This document shows, piece after piece, positions 19,001-27,033 of a stretch of DNA of 64,000 nt. Position 1 is the first letter of the stretch. The number at the start of each line of letters is the position of its first letter. The stretch is taken from the NCBI RefSeq assembly GCF_000263715.2, contig NZ_CM001514.1, positions 6,200,498 through 6,264,497 of the forward strand, read 5' to 3'. The notes under the pieces are model-generated. The model was not told the DNA's origin. It searched no databases and worked only from the letters and a program-made list of their open reading frames with translations. This DNA comes from Pseudomonas synxantha BG33R. Its GTDB lineage: Bacteria > Pseudomonadota > Gammaproteobacteria > Pseudomonadales > Pseudomonadaceae. Both the position numbers and the translations under genes were made by a program.

Positions 19001-20693
19001 GTCGGACACCGCGTCATCCACTTCATCCGAAGTCAGCCGCCAAACCTACCTGCAAAAACTCAAGAGCCAGAGCAGCGACTACGAGAAGGCACTGCAACAG
19101 CTCAAGATATTGAATACGTTCTCGCCCAGCGCGGACTATCAGCAACACGCAATCCGCTACGTGAACGCCCAACTGGAGCTGACCCGGACCGGTATCACCG
19201 AAGCGCAAGTCGCCTTCACACCTAAACTCAAAACCGTGCTGGACCAGGTCGAACATCAAATCAGCCATCCAGAGGAACGTCATATCGACGATGCCCGCAT
19301 CATGAGCGAATTGAGCCAGGACATGATCCAGCGCCTGAACTACAGCCAATCGCGGCTTACCCAACTCAAAGCGCTGGGTGAGCTGGGATTCGAGCAAATT
19401 CGCAACTACCGGAGTCAATTGCCAAGCTACACCGCCCGCGACCTCAGGGCCTTGCAAGTGTCTTTGGCGCGCAACTTATGCCTGGACGGCGACAGCATCG
19501 CCACAGCCTCGTCAGCCTGGAGTGCCATTGACACCATCGTCGACACCGCCAACCTGTCGATTCAGGCCTTGCATGAAACGTCGATGGAGCGTAGCCAGGC
19601 GCGCTTGGATGAACGCATCGAAACCCTTGGCAGCCTGGTCGAACAGTTCAAGATCATCGACGAACGCCTGCAGGATTTCCCCGACGAGTTTCCTGACGCA
19701 GCGCTGCCTGCACGTATCACGACCCTGCGCGAAAAAATCCGCGATTTCTACCGCGAAACCCTAGGTAGCCTGGAACTGCTGCACGCGGATAGGGACACGC
19801 TCAGAAGCCGCCCGACGCCGCCTTTAACACCGCCAAGAGCAAAGCAAAAAATCATTCACACGCGCTACAACGGGGTATTGGTGGGAGTACCACGACTGAC
19901 AGAGGCCGGTGATGAAACCGGCATGGTGGATGTCATCTCTCCTCTCAACCAGCAGATCATGGCGACCTTCCACGAAAAAACCCCAGGTGTGTGGGTGCAG
20001 CACGTCAATCCCGTCGAGACCACCACTACCACCACTATTCTGGACGTCGCCACCAGTATCAGCCTGGCCCAGAAGCTTCTGGACGGGTTGGGGGCCTTCA
20101 AGCAGCGCACTGGCCAACAGGCGATCAAACCGGAGCGCAGCGCTACTGGCATCGAATGGCTGTACCACGAGCACGCGTTAAAACTGGAACAGGCCTCTGC
20201 AAACATTGAGCAGGCCCTGACCCAAAGCAACTCCACCGAGAGCAACGGGGGCTCTGCGGCTCTGGTCAACAAACAACTGGGCGAAGCGGCGCAGGCACTC
20301 TATCAAGAGGCGGCTCGCCAGAAACTGCAAATGATCAAGAAACGCCCACCCACCATCAGTAGCGTGGAATGGCTTAAGCAAAACAACGAGATCGTAATCA
20401 AGAGAACCGTCAAGCGCCGCCGGCTCAAAGGGCCTGTCAAGGTCTACCTGGATGAGTACACCCTGAGTAACCGCAGTGATAAAACTGTGCTGTGGTATGC
20501 ACACTTCCATTATTCGGCCGAATGGGTGCCCGCCAGGGCTTTTCTCAGGGGGCGCCTGAAAACCCCGCAAGAGCACGCCCGGGGAGTAGATGCCGACAGT
20601 CTTGACGGCCTCAACGAACAGCAAAAAACCGCGTTCTACCTCAGCGAAATAAACCGGGACCAGGCCCAGCGGTTGTTTTTCAAAGTGAAGTAA
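16086..20693 (+). CDS. Giant dermonecrotic-toxin-domain (DUF6543) protein
   Basis: This 1,535-residue protein has no signal peptide. Residues about 60-320 form a first module. Residues about 330-670 form the DUF6543 core with SARRNTLYSQHLRIQLPMQAL, GYRYVTAVMQE, RPLAFVPTRR and GPCLLYRPLFTPALMQFPSP. About 720-790 contains two long hydrophobic helices that could insert in a membrane. About 930-1200 is charged, helical and coiled-coil-like. The end has VKVYLDEYTLSNRSDKTVLWYAHFHY, a C-terminal motif common in such Pseudomonas proteins. The family is large and secreted or toxin-like by annotation, but its target is unknown. Composition is closer to the genome average than the metzincin gene. It stands alone, 151 bases after the polyamine gene. 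Confidence 0.75.
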   Translation: MNAPASTTTPSNTSRQDARIALLTQFSTGPSFRETATLLLREALQEQYPTLDIDPDTVMLATPTWNLDDDRVSAGPTEYQALSDILARQAVLAVPILYLQGEHFLTQQPIIEPAVHLPVRVNEIAKTINQLAPSMLRAYQQQTINYWNQTNGSGPHWHELSNLLRTVWNVEAADDWTATECAMARALFTHPDKADRKGNDLYKLRACLVDIDRVDDEGQVKHVNDVIIAVLIGEHEGKTTVLTHSLLKGYEKFPSLELLGQSLPAHLSGSVTDPQIQWRLFEPDGNFFDHQACALVSLQIDTIAEIDFSDLRKTNNVDMALGTPPAAAPPPAQSSPDLAWYREQMPDWLTNASPSDSNFYARHLKDLAALHNQNAGRSFLDDVPTIEAYALKVIKAKVIKDHPDSTNLPLEKIFLQIESPVVWGTFVVPGQVESNRFSLVELALQNLIAVPVGNKVVKTSNGSNLPEWMTPAYFESLATDADIGRTYPALIKEKLLDDTRESARRNTLYSQHLRIQLPMQALQAKIRQEDNIDERGYRYVTAVMQEKATDSKVDGQTIVLRPLAFVPTRRTDTSVDTVANMYVIGPEDPAAGPCLLYRPLFTPALMQFPSPANLIYTIAQSSSLCESVLAWLPDAVRSDYTNYVFPGSLPSPWAVAEYLVEPDKLWTMSGPMTLGTEVLNGDRFTTMFKANAQALIELADRQSVSNAESRWATFKHAGWVIFNGVLPFLGRTIGTGAWIWQVVDQLQTFVQAHDHDEKQAEWSALTDVLLNLGMAITLHAASRSHRTGYPRKTTPKLTKATSTKQVTIKQEVTLTKELPATHLPHLHTSGAIKRIPSELATVLDSFKVSKPQGLGAAQTAKNQYQHLFHQAQKYYAPVGERWFEVSAGEDEAVVIIDPKQPGRTGPALIHNAQGQWFIDTRLRLRGAGSKQLQEQSKSKAEINAIEAKRRLTLFEQNKPTAQLELQQAHLAMSDTASSTSSEVSRQTYLQKLKSQSSDYEKALQQLKILNTFSPSADYQQHAIRYVNAQLELTRTGITEAQVAFTPKLKTVLDQVEHQISHPEERHIDDARIMSELSQDMIQRLNYSQSRLTQLKALGELGFEQIRNYRSQLPSYTARDLRALQVSLARNLCLDGDSIATASSAWSAIDTIVDTANLSIQALHETSMERSQARLDERIETLGSLVEQFKIIDERLQDFPDEFPDAALPARITTLREKIRDFYRETLGSLELLHADRDTLRSRPTPPLTPPRAKQKIIHTRYNGVLVGVPRLTEAGDETGMVDVISPLNQQIMATFHEKTPGVWVQHVNPVETTTTTTILDVATSISLAQKLLDGLGAFKQRTGQQAIKPERSATGIEWLYHEHALKLEQASANIEQALTQSNSTESNGGSAALVNKQLGEAAQALYQEAARQKLQMIKKRPPTISSVEWLKQNNEIVIKRTVKRRRLKGPVKVYLDEYTLSNRSDKTVLWYAHFHYSAEWVPARAFLRGRLKTPQEHARGVDADSLDGLNEQQKTAFYLSEINRDQAQRLFFKVK

Positions 20694-20712
20694 CCTCAGT
20701 GCCGGATCGTAT

Positions 20713-22251
20713 TCAAGCCAGCCACACCCGACGCAAGCGGGCCAGCGCCTGTGCGATGGCCGCCTCAGGCACGGCAGCGAACCCCAGCACCAGTCCGGCA
20801 CGCTGGTCCGATGGTGGGCCGGTATCTGCCAGCCAGTAGCCGCTCAAGCCGTTGATCTCGACATCCACCGCGCGGGCTTGGGCAAGCAGCGCTTGCTCAC
20901 GGGCCAGACTGTCCACGCGCACCGTCAGGTGTAAGCCTGCCGCAACGCTAGGCAAGGCGCCGACGCCTGGCAGTTCGCTGGGCCAGCCGACCAACAAAGC
21001 GTTGCGGCGGCTCAGGGCCGCACGGCGCATACGCCGGACGTGGCGCTGGAAATGCCCCGCCGCCATGAATTCGGCCATTACGGCCTGAGTGCTGACTTCG
21101 GAATGACGCATGTCCACGGCGCGGCGCCGAGTAAAGGCCTCTACCAGACCCGGCGGCAATACCAGGTAACCCAGGCGCAAAGCCGGGAATGCCACCTTGC
21201 CGAAGGTGCCGACGTACAGCACTCGACCATTGCGATCCAGCGCTGCCAGTGGCGACAGGGGCGCACCGGTGTAACGGTACTCACCGTCATAATCATCCTC
21301 GACGATCCAGCCGCCAGTACGCTCGGCCCAGGCCAGCAACTCCAGGCGCCGCGCCAGGCTCATCACCACGCCCAACGGGTACTGATGGGACGGCGTGACA
21401 TAGGTCACCCGGCAATCCTTCAGGCGGTTCAAGACCTCGCAGTCAATACCATCGCCATCCACCGGCACGCCATGCAATCGGCCACCTGCCAACGCAAAGG
21501 CATGGCCTGCCGCGCGATAACCCGGATTTTCCACTGCCACGCCATCCCCAGGCTCCACCAGCAACTGTGCACAAAGGCTGATTGCCTGTTGTGCGCCACT
21601 GGTGATCACTATTTGCTCAGTCGTGCACTGCAGACCTCGCGCAGTGCGCAGGTAAGCGGCGATCAAGCCACGTAGACGTTGGTCACCGGCCGGGTCGCCG
21701 TAGCACAACTGCGCCAGGTCCGGCTTGCGCCAGAACGCCCCGTTGAGCTTGGCCCACACCTCAAAAGGGAATAGATCGAAGGCCGGTACCCCCACCCGAA
21801 AAGCCCGCGGCGGACCACAAGGAGGCTGAACCAAATGATTATGTTTGACCCTGTCCAGGCCAACACTGTGGATAACTTCACTGGCCTGAGTGCGCGCATT
21901 ATCCAGACGATTTGTGGATAAGGCTGTGGGTAAGCCTGTTGAAAACCCTGTGGATAGTTTTGTGGATAGTTTTTTTGCTGTGGGCAGCTGCGAGACGTAG
22001 GTGCCGTCTCCCACCCGGCTTTCAATAAACCCCTCGGCATACAACTGATCGTAGGCGCGTACCACACTGTTGCGCGAGATCGACAACGCCGCCGCCATAT
22101 CACGGGTGGCAGGCAAGCGCGTGCCACTGACCAGTCGCCCATCCAGCACGCGCTGGCGCAGCGCATCGTACAGCTGGCGTGTCAGGCCCTGGCGGCGATC
22201 CAACTCGATGCCAGCAGGGTCGAACGACATCGAGGGGATGAGGGGCGGCAT
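20713..22251 (-). CDS. MocR/PdxR-type GntR regulator with aminotransferase-like domain
   Basis: The protein has 512 residues. A GntR winged helix (GLTRQLYDALRQRVLDGRL... NSVVRAYDQLYAEGFIESRVGDGTYV, about residues 18-85) is joined to a PLP-dependent aminotransferase fold. That fold includes ITSGAQQAISL and VEDDYDGEYRY and the usual PLP lysine in GTFGKVAFPALRLGY. The linker (about 94-120) holds tandem tetrapeptides of the form xLST, encoded by a 12-base repeat with DnaA-box-like sequence. It is divergent from the PaiB-like gene, a plausible target. AGGTCC precedes the start. Confidence 0.92.
   Translation of the reverse strand: MPPLIPSMSFDPAGIELDRRQGLTRQLYDALRQRVLDGRLVSGTRLPATRDMAAALSISRNSVVRAYDQLYAEGFIESRVGDGTYVSQLPTAKKLSTKLSTGFSTGLPTALSTNRLDNARTQASEVIHSVGLDRVKHNHLVQPPCGPPRAFRVGVPAFDLFPFEVWAKLNGAFWRKPDLAQLCYGDPAGDQRLRGLIAAYLRTARGLQCTTEQIVITSGAQQAISLCAQLLVEPGDGVAVENPGYRAAGHAFALAGGRLHGVPVDGDGIDCEVLNRLKDCRVTYVTPSHQYPLGVVMSLARRLELLAWAERTGGWIVEDDYDGEYRYTGAPLSPLAALDRNGRVLYVGTFGKVAFPALRLGYLVLPPGLVEAFTRRRAVDMRHSEVSTQAVMAEFMAAGHFQRHVRRMRRAALSRRNALLVGWPSELPGVGALPSVAAGLHLTVRVDSLAREQALLAQARAVDVEINGLSGYWLADTGPPSDQRAGLVLGFAAVPEAAIAQALARLRRVWLA
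21867..21969 (-). repeat. Five DnaA-box-like 9-mers within the mocR linker, four on a 12-base tandem repeat
   Basis: TGTGGATAA occurs at 21867 and 21913, TGTGGGTAA at 21925, and TGTGGATAG at 21949 and 21961 (plus-strand reading). The last four are spaced 12, 24 and 12 bases apart. They belong to a 12-base unit that encodes xLST tetrapeptides of the MocR linker; a sequence-diverged unit fills the 24-base gap. The box at 21867 is in a different codon phase and outside the repeat. Confidence 0.75.
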
Positions 22252-22338
22252 ATTGGACCTATGAAATGAGGGCTAGATGGCTCTTACAACGAGCCATTAG
22301 CCTGCCTAGGATGCAGGCATTCGCCAAGGAAAATTTCC

Positions 22339-22977
22339 ATGTACACACCTCGCGCCTTCGCCCTCGATGATTTGCCCCAAATCCAGCAACTGATCCAGCA
22401 CACGCGCCTTGCGCAGTTGGTGACCGTGGGTGAAAACGGCCTGCAGGCCAGCCACCTGCCGTTGCTGCTCAATCCCGACGAAGGACCCAACGGTACGCTT
22501 TATGGGCATCTGGCCAAAGCCAATCCGCAGTGGCGCGACCTGCAAAACGGCAGTGAAGCACTGGTCATCTTTGCTGGCGCCGAGGCGTATGTCAGCCCGG
22601 CGTTTTACCCCTCCAAGGCTGAGCACGGCAAAGTGGTGCCCACCTGGAATTACCTCGCCGTGCACGCTTACGGCAAGGCCGAGGTGTTCAGCGACGGCGA
22701 GCGATTACTCAAGGTCGTCGGCGCCCTCACTGATCACCACGAACGCGGCCGCGCCCAACCTTGGGCCGTCGGCGACGCGCCGGACGACTACATCGACGCG
22801 ATGCTCAAGGCCATCGTTGGCTTTGCCCTGCCTATCGACCGCCTGGTCGGCAAACGCAAGCTCAGCCAGAACCGCAGCGCAGCCGATATGGCCGGCGTAC
22901 GTGAAGCCCTGGCCGGCAGCGCTGATCTGCGCGACCAGAATCTCGCCCGTTTCATTCCCCAAGGAGTTGCAGAATGA
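22339..22977 (+). CDS. PaiB-like FMN-binding negative transcriptional regulator
   Basis: This 212-residue protein of the PaiB family has the split-barrel flavin-reductase-like fold. Motifs include LAQLVTVGENGLQASHLPLLL, GHLAKANPQW, SPAFYPSKAEHGKVVPTWNYLAVHAYG and the helical KLSQNRSAAD end. In Bacillus, PaiB represses protease and sporulation genes and is paired with the acetyltransferase PaiA. Here too the next two genes are GNAT acetyltransferases, the first overlapping by 4 bases. It is divergent from the MocR regulator. Confidence 0.9.
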   Translation: MYTPRAFALDDLPQIQQLIQHTRLAQLVTVGENGLQASHLPLLLNPDEGPNGTLYGHLAKANPQWRDLQNGSEALVIFAGAEAYVSPAFYPSKAEHGKVVPTWNYLAVHAYGKAEVFSDGERLLKVVGALTDHHERGRAQPWAVGDAPDDYIDAMLKAIVGFALPIDRLVGKRKLSQNRSAADMAGVREALAGSADLRDQNLARFIPQGVAE

Positions 22978-23420
22978 CCCCGATCGACATCCGCCAAGTC
23001 ACCGCCGCGGACCACGCCGCCTGGCTACCGTTGTGGCTGGCCTACTTGAAGTTCTACAACACCGAACTACCGGACGCCATCAGCCAAAGCACCTGGCAAC
23101 GCCTGATAGACGCTCGCGAGCCGACCCACTCGGCGCTCGCCTGGCAGGACGGCAAGGCGGTGGGCATGGTTAACTTCATCTATCATCGCTCCAACTGGAG
23201 CATCGAGAACTCGTGCTACCTGCAGGATCTTTTAGTGGATCCATCCCAACGCGGCACCGGCGTGGGTCGTAAGCTGATCGAGTTCGTCTACGCCACCGCC
23301 AAGGCCGATGGCTGCTGCAAAGTGCACTGGTTGACCCACGAGACCAACGCCACCGCGATCCAACTCTACGAACGCATCGCCGAACGCCCTGGTTTCATCC
23401 AATTTCGCCAAGGTCTTTAA
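22974..23420 (+). CDS. GNAT family N-acetyltransferase
   Basis: A 148-residue acetyltransferase. The acetyl-CoA pyrophosphate loop DPSQRGTGVGRKLI (about residues 84-97) carries the RGxGVG motif, and YLQDLLV precedes it as the usual beta-4 strand. CCKVHWLTHETNATAIQLYERIAE forms the C-terminal substrate side. The ATG overlaps the stop of the PaiB-like gene (ATGA), so the two are translationally coupled, as in PaiA/PaiB. The substrate is unknown; a polyamine or small amine is possible. Confidence 0.9.
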   Translation: MTPIDIRQVTAADHAAWLPLWLAYLKFYNTELPDAISQSTWQRLIDAREPTHSALAWQDGKAVGMVNFIYHRSNWSIENSCYLQDLLVDPSQRGTGVGRKLIEFVYATAKADGCCKVHWLTHETNATAIQLYERIAERPGFIQFRQGL

Positions 23421-23430
23421 GGAGCCCAGC

Positions 23431-24102
23431 ATGTCCACTTCCCTCGCCGACTGGAAAGGCGTCCCGTCACCCACGGTTCAACTGCTTGAAGGACACTTTA
23501 TCCGCCTGGAAAAACTCGACCCGGCGCGCCACGGCGATCAACTGTGGCAAGCCCTACAAGGGCCCGGTGCTGACCCGAAGCTATGGGACTATTTGCCCTA
23601 CGGCCCGTTTCCCGAGCGCGGCGCCTTTGATACCTGGCTGAACAACCATGCGGCCCATAGCGACCCGTATTTTTTCAGCGTGATCGACCGCGCGAGCGGT
23701 CAGGTCCAGGGCATCCTCAGCCTGATGTCCATCGTCCCAGCCCAAGGCCGCGTTGAAATCGGCCACGTCACCTTCGGCGCGCCGATGCAGCGCTCGCCAA
23801 AAAGTACCGAAGCGGTTTACCTGCTGGCCAAGTACGCGTTCGAACAGGGCTACCGCCGCCTGGAGTGGAAGTGCAACAACAGCAATGCGCGCTCCAGGTA
23901 TGCGGCCGAGCGATTGGGGTTCAGTTTTGAGGGGGTGTTCCGCCAGCATATGGTGGTCAAGGGGCAGAACCGGGATACGGCGTGGTATTCGATCCTGGAT
24001 TCGGAATGGCCCAAAGTGGGCGCGGGATTTGAGGCCTGGTTGTCTGAGGCGAACCAGAGTGGTTCGGGCCAGCTGAAAACGCTGGCCGACTGCCGGATCT
24101 AG
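23431..24102 (+). CDS. GNAT family N-acetyltransferase, RimJ/RimL type
   Basis: A 223-residue RimL-like acetyltransferase with GHFIRLEKLDPARHGDQLWQAL, EIGHVTFGAPMQRSPKSTEAVYLLAKYAFEQGYRRLEWKCNNSNARSRYAAERLGFSFEG and a late QNRDTAWYSIL. The latter blocks are typical of the group that acetylates protein N-termini or small amines. AAGGAG precedes the ATG. It ends the PaiB-GNAT-GNAT run and is followed by a half copy of the GTGGGAG repeat. Confidence 0.9.
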   Translation: MSTSLADWKGVPSPTVQLLEGHFIRLEKLDPARHGDQLWQALQGPGADPKLWDYLPYGPFPERGAFDTWLNNHAAHSDPYFFSVIDRASGQVQGILSLMSIVPAQGRVEIGHVTFGAPMQRSPKSTEAVYLLAKYAFEQGYRRLEWKCNNSNARSRYAAERLGFSFEGVFRQHMVVKGQNRDTAWYSILDSEWPKVGAGFEAWLSEANQSGSGQLKTLADCRI

Positions 24103-24145
24103 ATCTCACTCGCACCGCCCCTCCCACACTTTAATCTGCGGTGGA

Positions 24146-25063
24146 TCAGTTGGTCAGGCGCTGCGCCAGCACCGCAATATGCTCCGGCCCGATGCCACAG
24201 CACCCACCCAAATGGTTGGCGCCACGCGCCTGCCAATCAGCAGCCCAATGCAGGTAACCCGGTGGGTCGAGGTCGTCGCGCAACGGGTCCAGGCCATCGT
24301 TGGCCGTGGCTTCCTTGGGTTGCGGCGGGAAGGCGTTGGCGTAGGCACCGATCTGAATCGCTACGCCCAATCGCTCGAAGGTCTCCCGCGCGGCATCGAT
24401 CGCCGCGCCGATCACTTCCGGCTGGCTGCAGTTGAACAACAACACCTGCACACCCAACTGCGCCGCCGCCTCGGCCGCTTCCGCTACCGGTTCGCCGGAG
24501 CGCAGGCGCGGTACGTCGTCGGTGTCTTCGTCTTTCAAGGTGAACGACAGCCAGAACGGTTTACCGTCCTGCGGCAGCCCGGCATGAATCGCTCGCGCTT
24601 CAACGATTGAGCTCTGGGTTTCCGCCAGCCACAGGTCGACGTGAGGTGCCAGGCCCTGCACCAGCGGTGTCAGCAACTCGCTGACCCGCTCCGGCAGGAA
24701 CAAGTCGGGCCGGTAGGAGCCAAACAGCGGCGGCAAGGAGCCAGCGACACGCACCGCCTTGCCGGACGCCTGCACCGCCCGTCGCGCCAACTCACCGGCC
24801 AATGCGGCCAGCGCCTGGCCTTCGGCGGCGAAGCGCGCCTCACCAATATGAAAGGGCACCACCGCGTAGCTGTTGCTGGTAATCACGTCGGCACCGCTGT
24901 CGATATAGGCCGCGTGTACCGCCTCCACCGCTTGCGGCGCTTCGCTCAAGGCCAATGCCGACCACTCCGGCTGGCGGAACGGCGCGCCACGGCGTTGCAG
25001 TTCACGGCCCATGCCACCATCGAGAATTACTGTGCGTGCTGCGCCCATATGCTTTTTACTCAT
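24146..25063 (-). CDS. mmuM: Homocysteine S-methyltransferase (MmuM-like)
   Basis: A protein of about 305 residues that moves a methyl group, probably from S-methylmethionine, to homocysteine to make methionine. The zinc-binding cysteines are visible as LLFNCSQPEV and, near the end, NHLGGCCGIGPEH. The N-terminus has ILDGGMGRELQRRG. The start is uncertain: a duplicated CATATGCTT (25046 and 25061) creates ATGs at 25063 and 25048, and a GTG at 25084 is also in frame. None has a good ribosome site. It is divergent from an amino acid ABC importer that may supply its substrate. Confidence 0.88.
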   Translation of the reverse strand: MSKKHMGAARTVILDGGMGRELQRRGAPFRQPEWSALALSEAPQAVEAVHAAYIDSGADVITSNSYAVVPFHIGEARFAAEGQALAALAGELARRAVQASGKAVRVAGSLPPLFGSYRPDLFLPERVSELLTPLVQGLAPHVDLWLAETQSSIVEARAIHAGLPQDGKPFWLSFTLKDEDTDDVPRLRSGEPVAEAAEAAAQLGVQVLLFNCSQPEVIGAAIDAARETFERLGVAIQIGAYANAFPPQPKEATANDGLDPLRDDLDPPGYLHWAADWQARGANHLGGCCGIGPEHIAVLAQRLTN

Positions 25064-25162
25064 ATGCTTATGAAAATAACTCACTATGAGAGTCGTTCTT
25101 ATAACTATTTAATGCGTACCGTTCGGTTAATAACAACCTCTTTTTTATTCAGGTGTTCGATT

Positions 25163-25984
25163 TTGAAATTCAGACCGCTGTTGGCCCTGGGCCTGACGAT
25201 GTTGGCTGCTTCCACCCAAGCCTTTGGCGGTGCCACGCTGGATCGTATCGAGCAGAAGAAGGAACTGGTCGGCGTGCTGATGGAAAGCTACCCGCCGTTT
25301 TCATTTCTCAACGAGCAGAACCAGCTCGACGGTTTCGATGTGGATGTGGCCAAGGCCGTGGCGCAAAAGCTTGGCGTGAAGCTGCGCCTGGAAACCCCTT
25401 CATGGGACGTCATTGCCGCTGGCCGCTGGAGCGGGCGCTATGACATTTGCATCTGCTCCATGACCCCGAGTAAGGCACGCGCCGAGGTGTTCGACTTCCC
25501 GGTTGAGTATTACGCCTCGCCCGCGGTGATCGTGGTCAACGCCAAGGATGATCGCATCCACGAAGCCAAGGACCTGAGCGGCAAGAAAGTCGGGCTCACC
25601 AGCGCCTCCAGCTACGAGAGTTACCTGAACAAGAGCCTGGTCATCGAAGGCGCCGAAGACACGCAGCTGCAGTACCCGTTCGAAGACGTGCAGATCGCCC
25701 CGTACGATACCGACAACGTGGCCTTCCAGGACCTCGGCCTGGGCGCCGGCGTGCGCCTGGACGCAATCCTCACCAACCTGGTTACCGCGCAGCCGCGCTT
25801 GACCCAGGACAAGCGCTTCAAGCTGGCCGGCGCACCGCTGTATTCGGAGCCCAACTCGGTGGCCATCGAGAAAGGCGACGCGCAGTGGGACAGCAAAGTG
25901 CGTGAGGTCTTCGCCCAGCTCAAACAGGACGGCACCTTGAGCAAGCTGTCGCAAAAATGGATCGGCGCCGACATCAGCCAATGA
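25163..25984 (+). CDS. Amino acid ABC transporter substrate-binding protein
   Basis: A 273-residue periplasmic protein of the polar amino acid (SBP_bac_3) family with SYPPFSFLNEQNQLDGFDVDVAKAVAQKLG, then RYDICICSMTPSKARAEVFDFPVEYY. I prefer the TTG at 25163: AGGTG lies about 7 bases upstream, and the product then starts with an ordinary signal peptide (KFRPLLALGLTMLAASTQAFG). An in-frame ATG at 25112 would add 17 residues and has no ribosome site. It overlaps the permease gene. The divergent mmuM suggests methionine or S-methylmethionine as substrate. Confidence 0.9.
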   Translation: MKFRPLLALGLTMLAASTQAFGGATLDRIEQKKELVGVLMESYPPFSFLNEQNQLDGFDVDVAKAVAQKLGVKLRLETPSWDVIAAGRWSGRYDICICSMTPSKARAEVFDFPVEYYASPAVIVVNAKDDRIHEAKDLSGKKVGLTSASSYESYLNKSLVIEGAEDTQLQYPFEDVQIAPYDTDNVAFQDLGLGAGVRLDAILTNLVTAQPRLTQDKRFKLAGAPLYSEPNSVAIEKGDAQWDSKVREVFAQLKQDGTLSKLSQKWIGADISQ

Positions 25985-26751
25985 GTTTTCGCATACGGCT
26001 TTACCTGACCTGGGCGGCGCTGTTCGCCCTGTTTGCCAGTTTCTTCCTGAGCTTTGACCTGAAGTTCTCGATCATTCTCGACAAGCTGCCCAACCTGGTC
26101 GGCCTGCACCTGGCGCCCAACGGTTTTCTGCAAGGTGCGGCGCTGACGCTGTTCCTGTGCCTGTGCGCCATGCTTGCGTCATCGGTGCTGGGCTTTATCA
26201 CTGCGCTGGGGCGCCTGTCGAAAAGCGCGGTGGCGTTTGGCATTGCCAGTTTCTACGCCTCGTTCTTTCGTGGCACGCCGCTGCTGATCCAGATCCTGCT
26301 GATTTACCTGGGCCTGCCGCAACTGGGCCTGGTGCCGGGCGCCATCGTCGCCGGGATCATCGCGTTGTCGCTGAACTATGGTGCCTACCTGAGCGAGATT
26401 TTCCGCGCCGGCATCCTCGGCGTGCCCCATGGTCAACGCGAGGCCGCGCTGGCCCTGGGTATGCGTGACCGGGAAATTTTCTGGCACGTCACCCTGCCCC
26501 AGGCCATGCGCACCATCATCCCCCCGGCCACCAACCAGTTCATCTCGATGCTCAAGGACTCGTCGCTGGTCTCGGTGATGGGAGTATGGGAAGTGATGTT
26601 CCTGGCACAGTCCTATGGCCGCTCCAGCTACCGCTACATCGAGATGCTCACCACGGCGGCAATCATTTACTGGGTGCTTTCACTCGGACTGGAGCTGATC
26701 CAGGCGCGCATGGAGCGGCATTTCGGCAAGGGGTATGTGCGGCGCGGCTGA
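25981..26751 (+). CDS. Amino acid ABC transporter permease (HisMQ type)
   Basis: A 256-residue inner-membrane protein with about five hydrophobic helices. FFRGTPLLIQILLIYLGLPQLG and SLNYGAYLSEIFRAGILGVPHGQREAALALGMRDREIFWHVTLPQAMRTIIPP form the HisMQ family signature and the EAA loop that contacts the ATPase. The ATG at 25981 overlaps the stop codon of the binding-protein gene. No ATP-binding gene follows; the next genes are the hip pair on the other strand, so the ATPase must come from elsewhere. Confidence 0.93.
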   Translation: MSFRIRLYLTWAALFALFASFFLSFDLKFSIILDKLPNLVGLHLAPNGFLQGAALTLFLCLCAMLASSVLGFITALGRLSKSAVAFGIASFYASFFRGTPLLIQILLIYLGLPQLGLVPGAIVAGIIALSLNYGAYLSEIFRAGILGVPHGQREAALALGMRDREIFWHVTLPQAMRTIIPPATNQFISMLKDSSLVSVMGVWEVMFLAQSYGRSSYRYIEMLTTAAIIYWVLSLGLELIQARMERHFGKGYVRRG

Positions 26752-26754
26752 AGC

Positions 26755-27033
26755 TCAAGATCTGTTGCGTCGCAACTTGACCACGCCCATCTGCATACCG
26801 AAAGGTCGCAAGACCGCGTTAAGCGATTTCACGGTCTGATTGCCCTCGCCGTGTTCGATGTGAACGAGGGTGCGCACAGAGATTTTGCACATTCTGGCAA
26901 ACTGACTCTGGTGCAAACCCGTAACTTCGGTGCGCAGGCGACGTACAGCCTCGGCGAGTTCCAATGTCCCATCGGCGAGGGAGGTCTGAATGCTTTCGAT
27001 CAGCAGGGTTCGCTCTTCAACGCTGCGGCTCAT
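26755..27033 (-). CDS. HipB-like XRE antitoxin/repressor
   Basis: A 92-residue DNA-binding protein. The helix-turn-helix spans about residues 38-85, with TGLHQSQFARMCKISVRTLVHIEHGEGNQTVKSLNAVLRPFGMQMG. The ATG at 27033 overlaps the hipA stop codon as ATGA, so it is translationally coupled to hipA. Here hipA comes first and hipB second, the reverse of the E. coli hipBA order. It probably represses the operon by binding the inverted repeats at 28375-28462. Confidence 0.85.
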   Translation of the reverse strand: MSRSVEERTLLIESIQTSLADGTLELAEAVRRLRTEVTGLHQSQFARMCKISVRTLVHIEHGEGNQTVKSLNAVLRPFGMQMGVVKLRRNRS

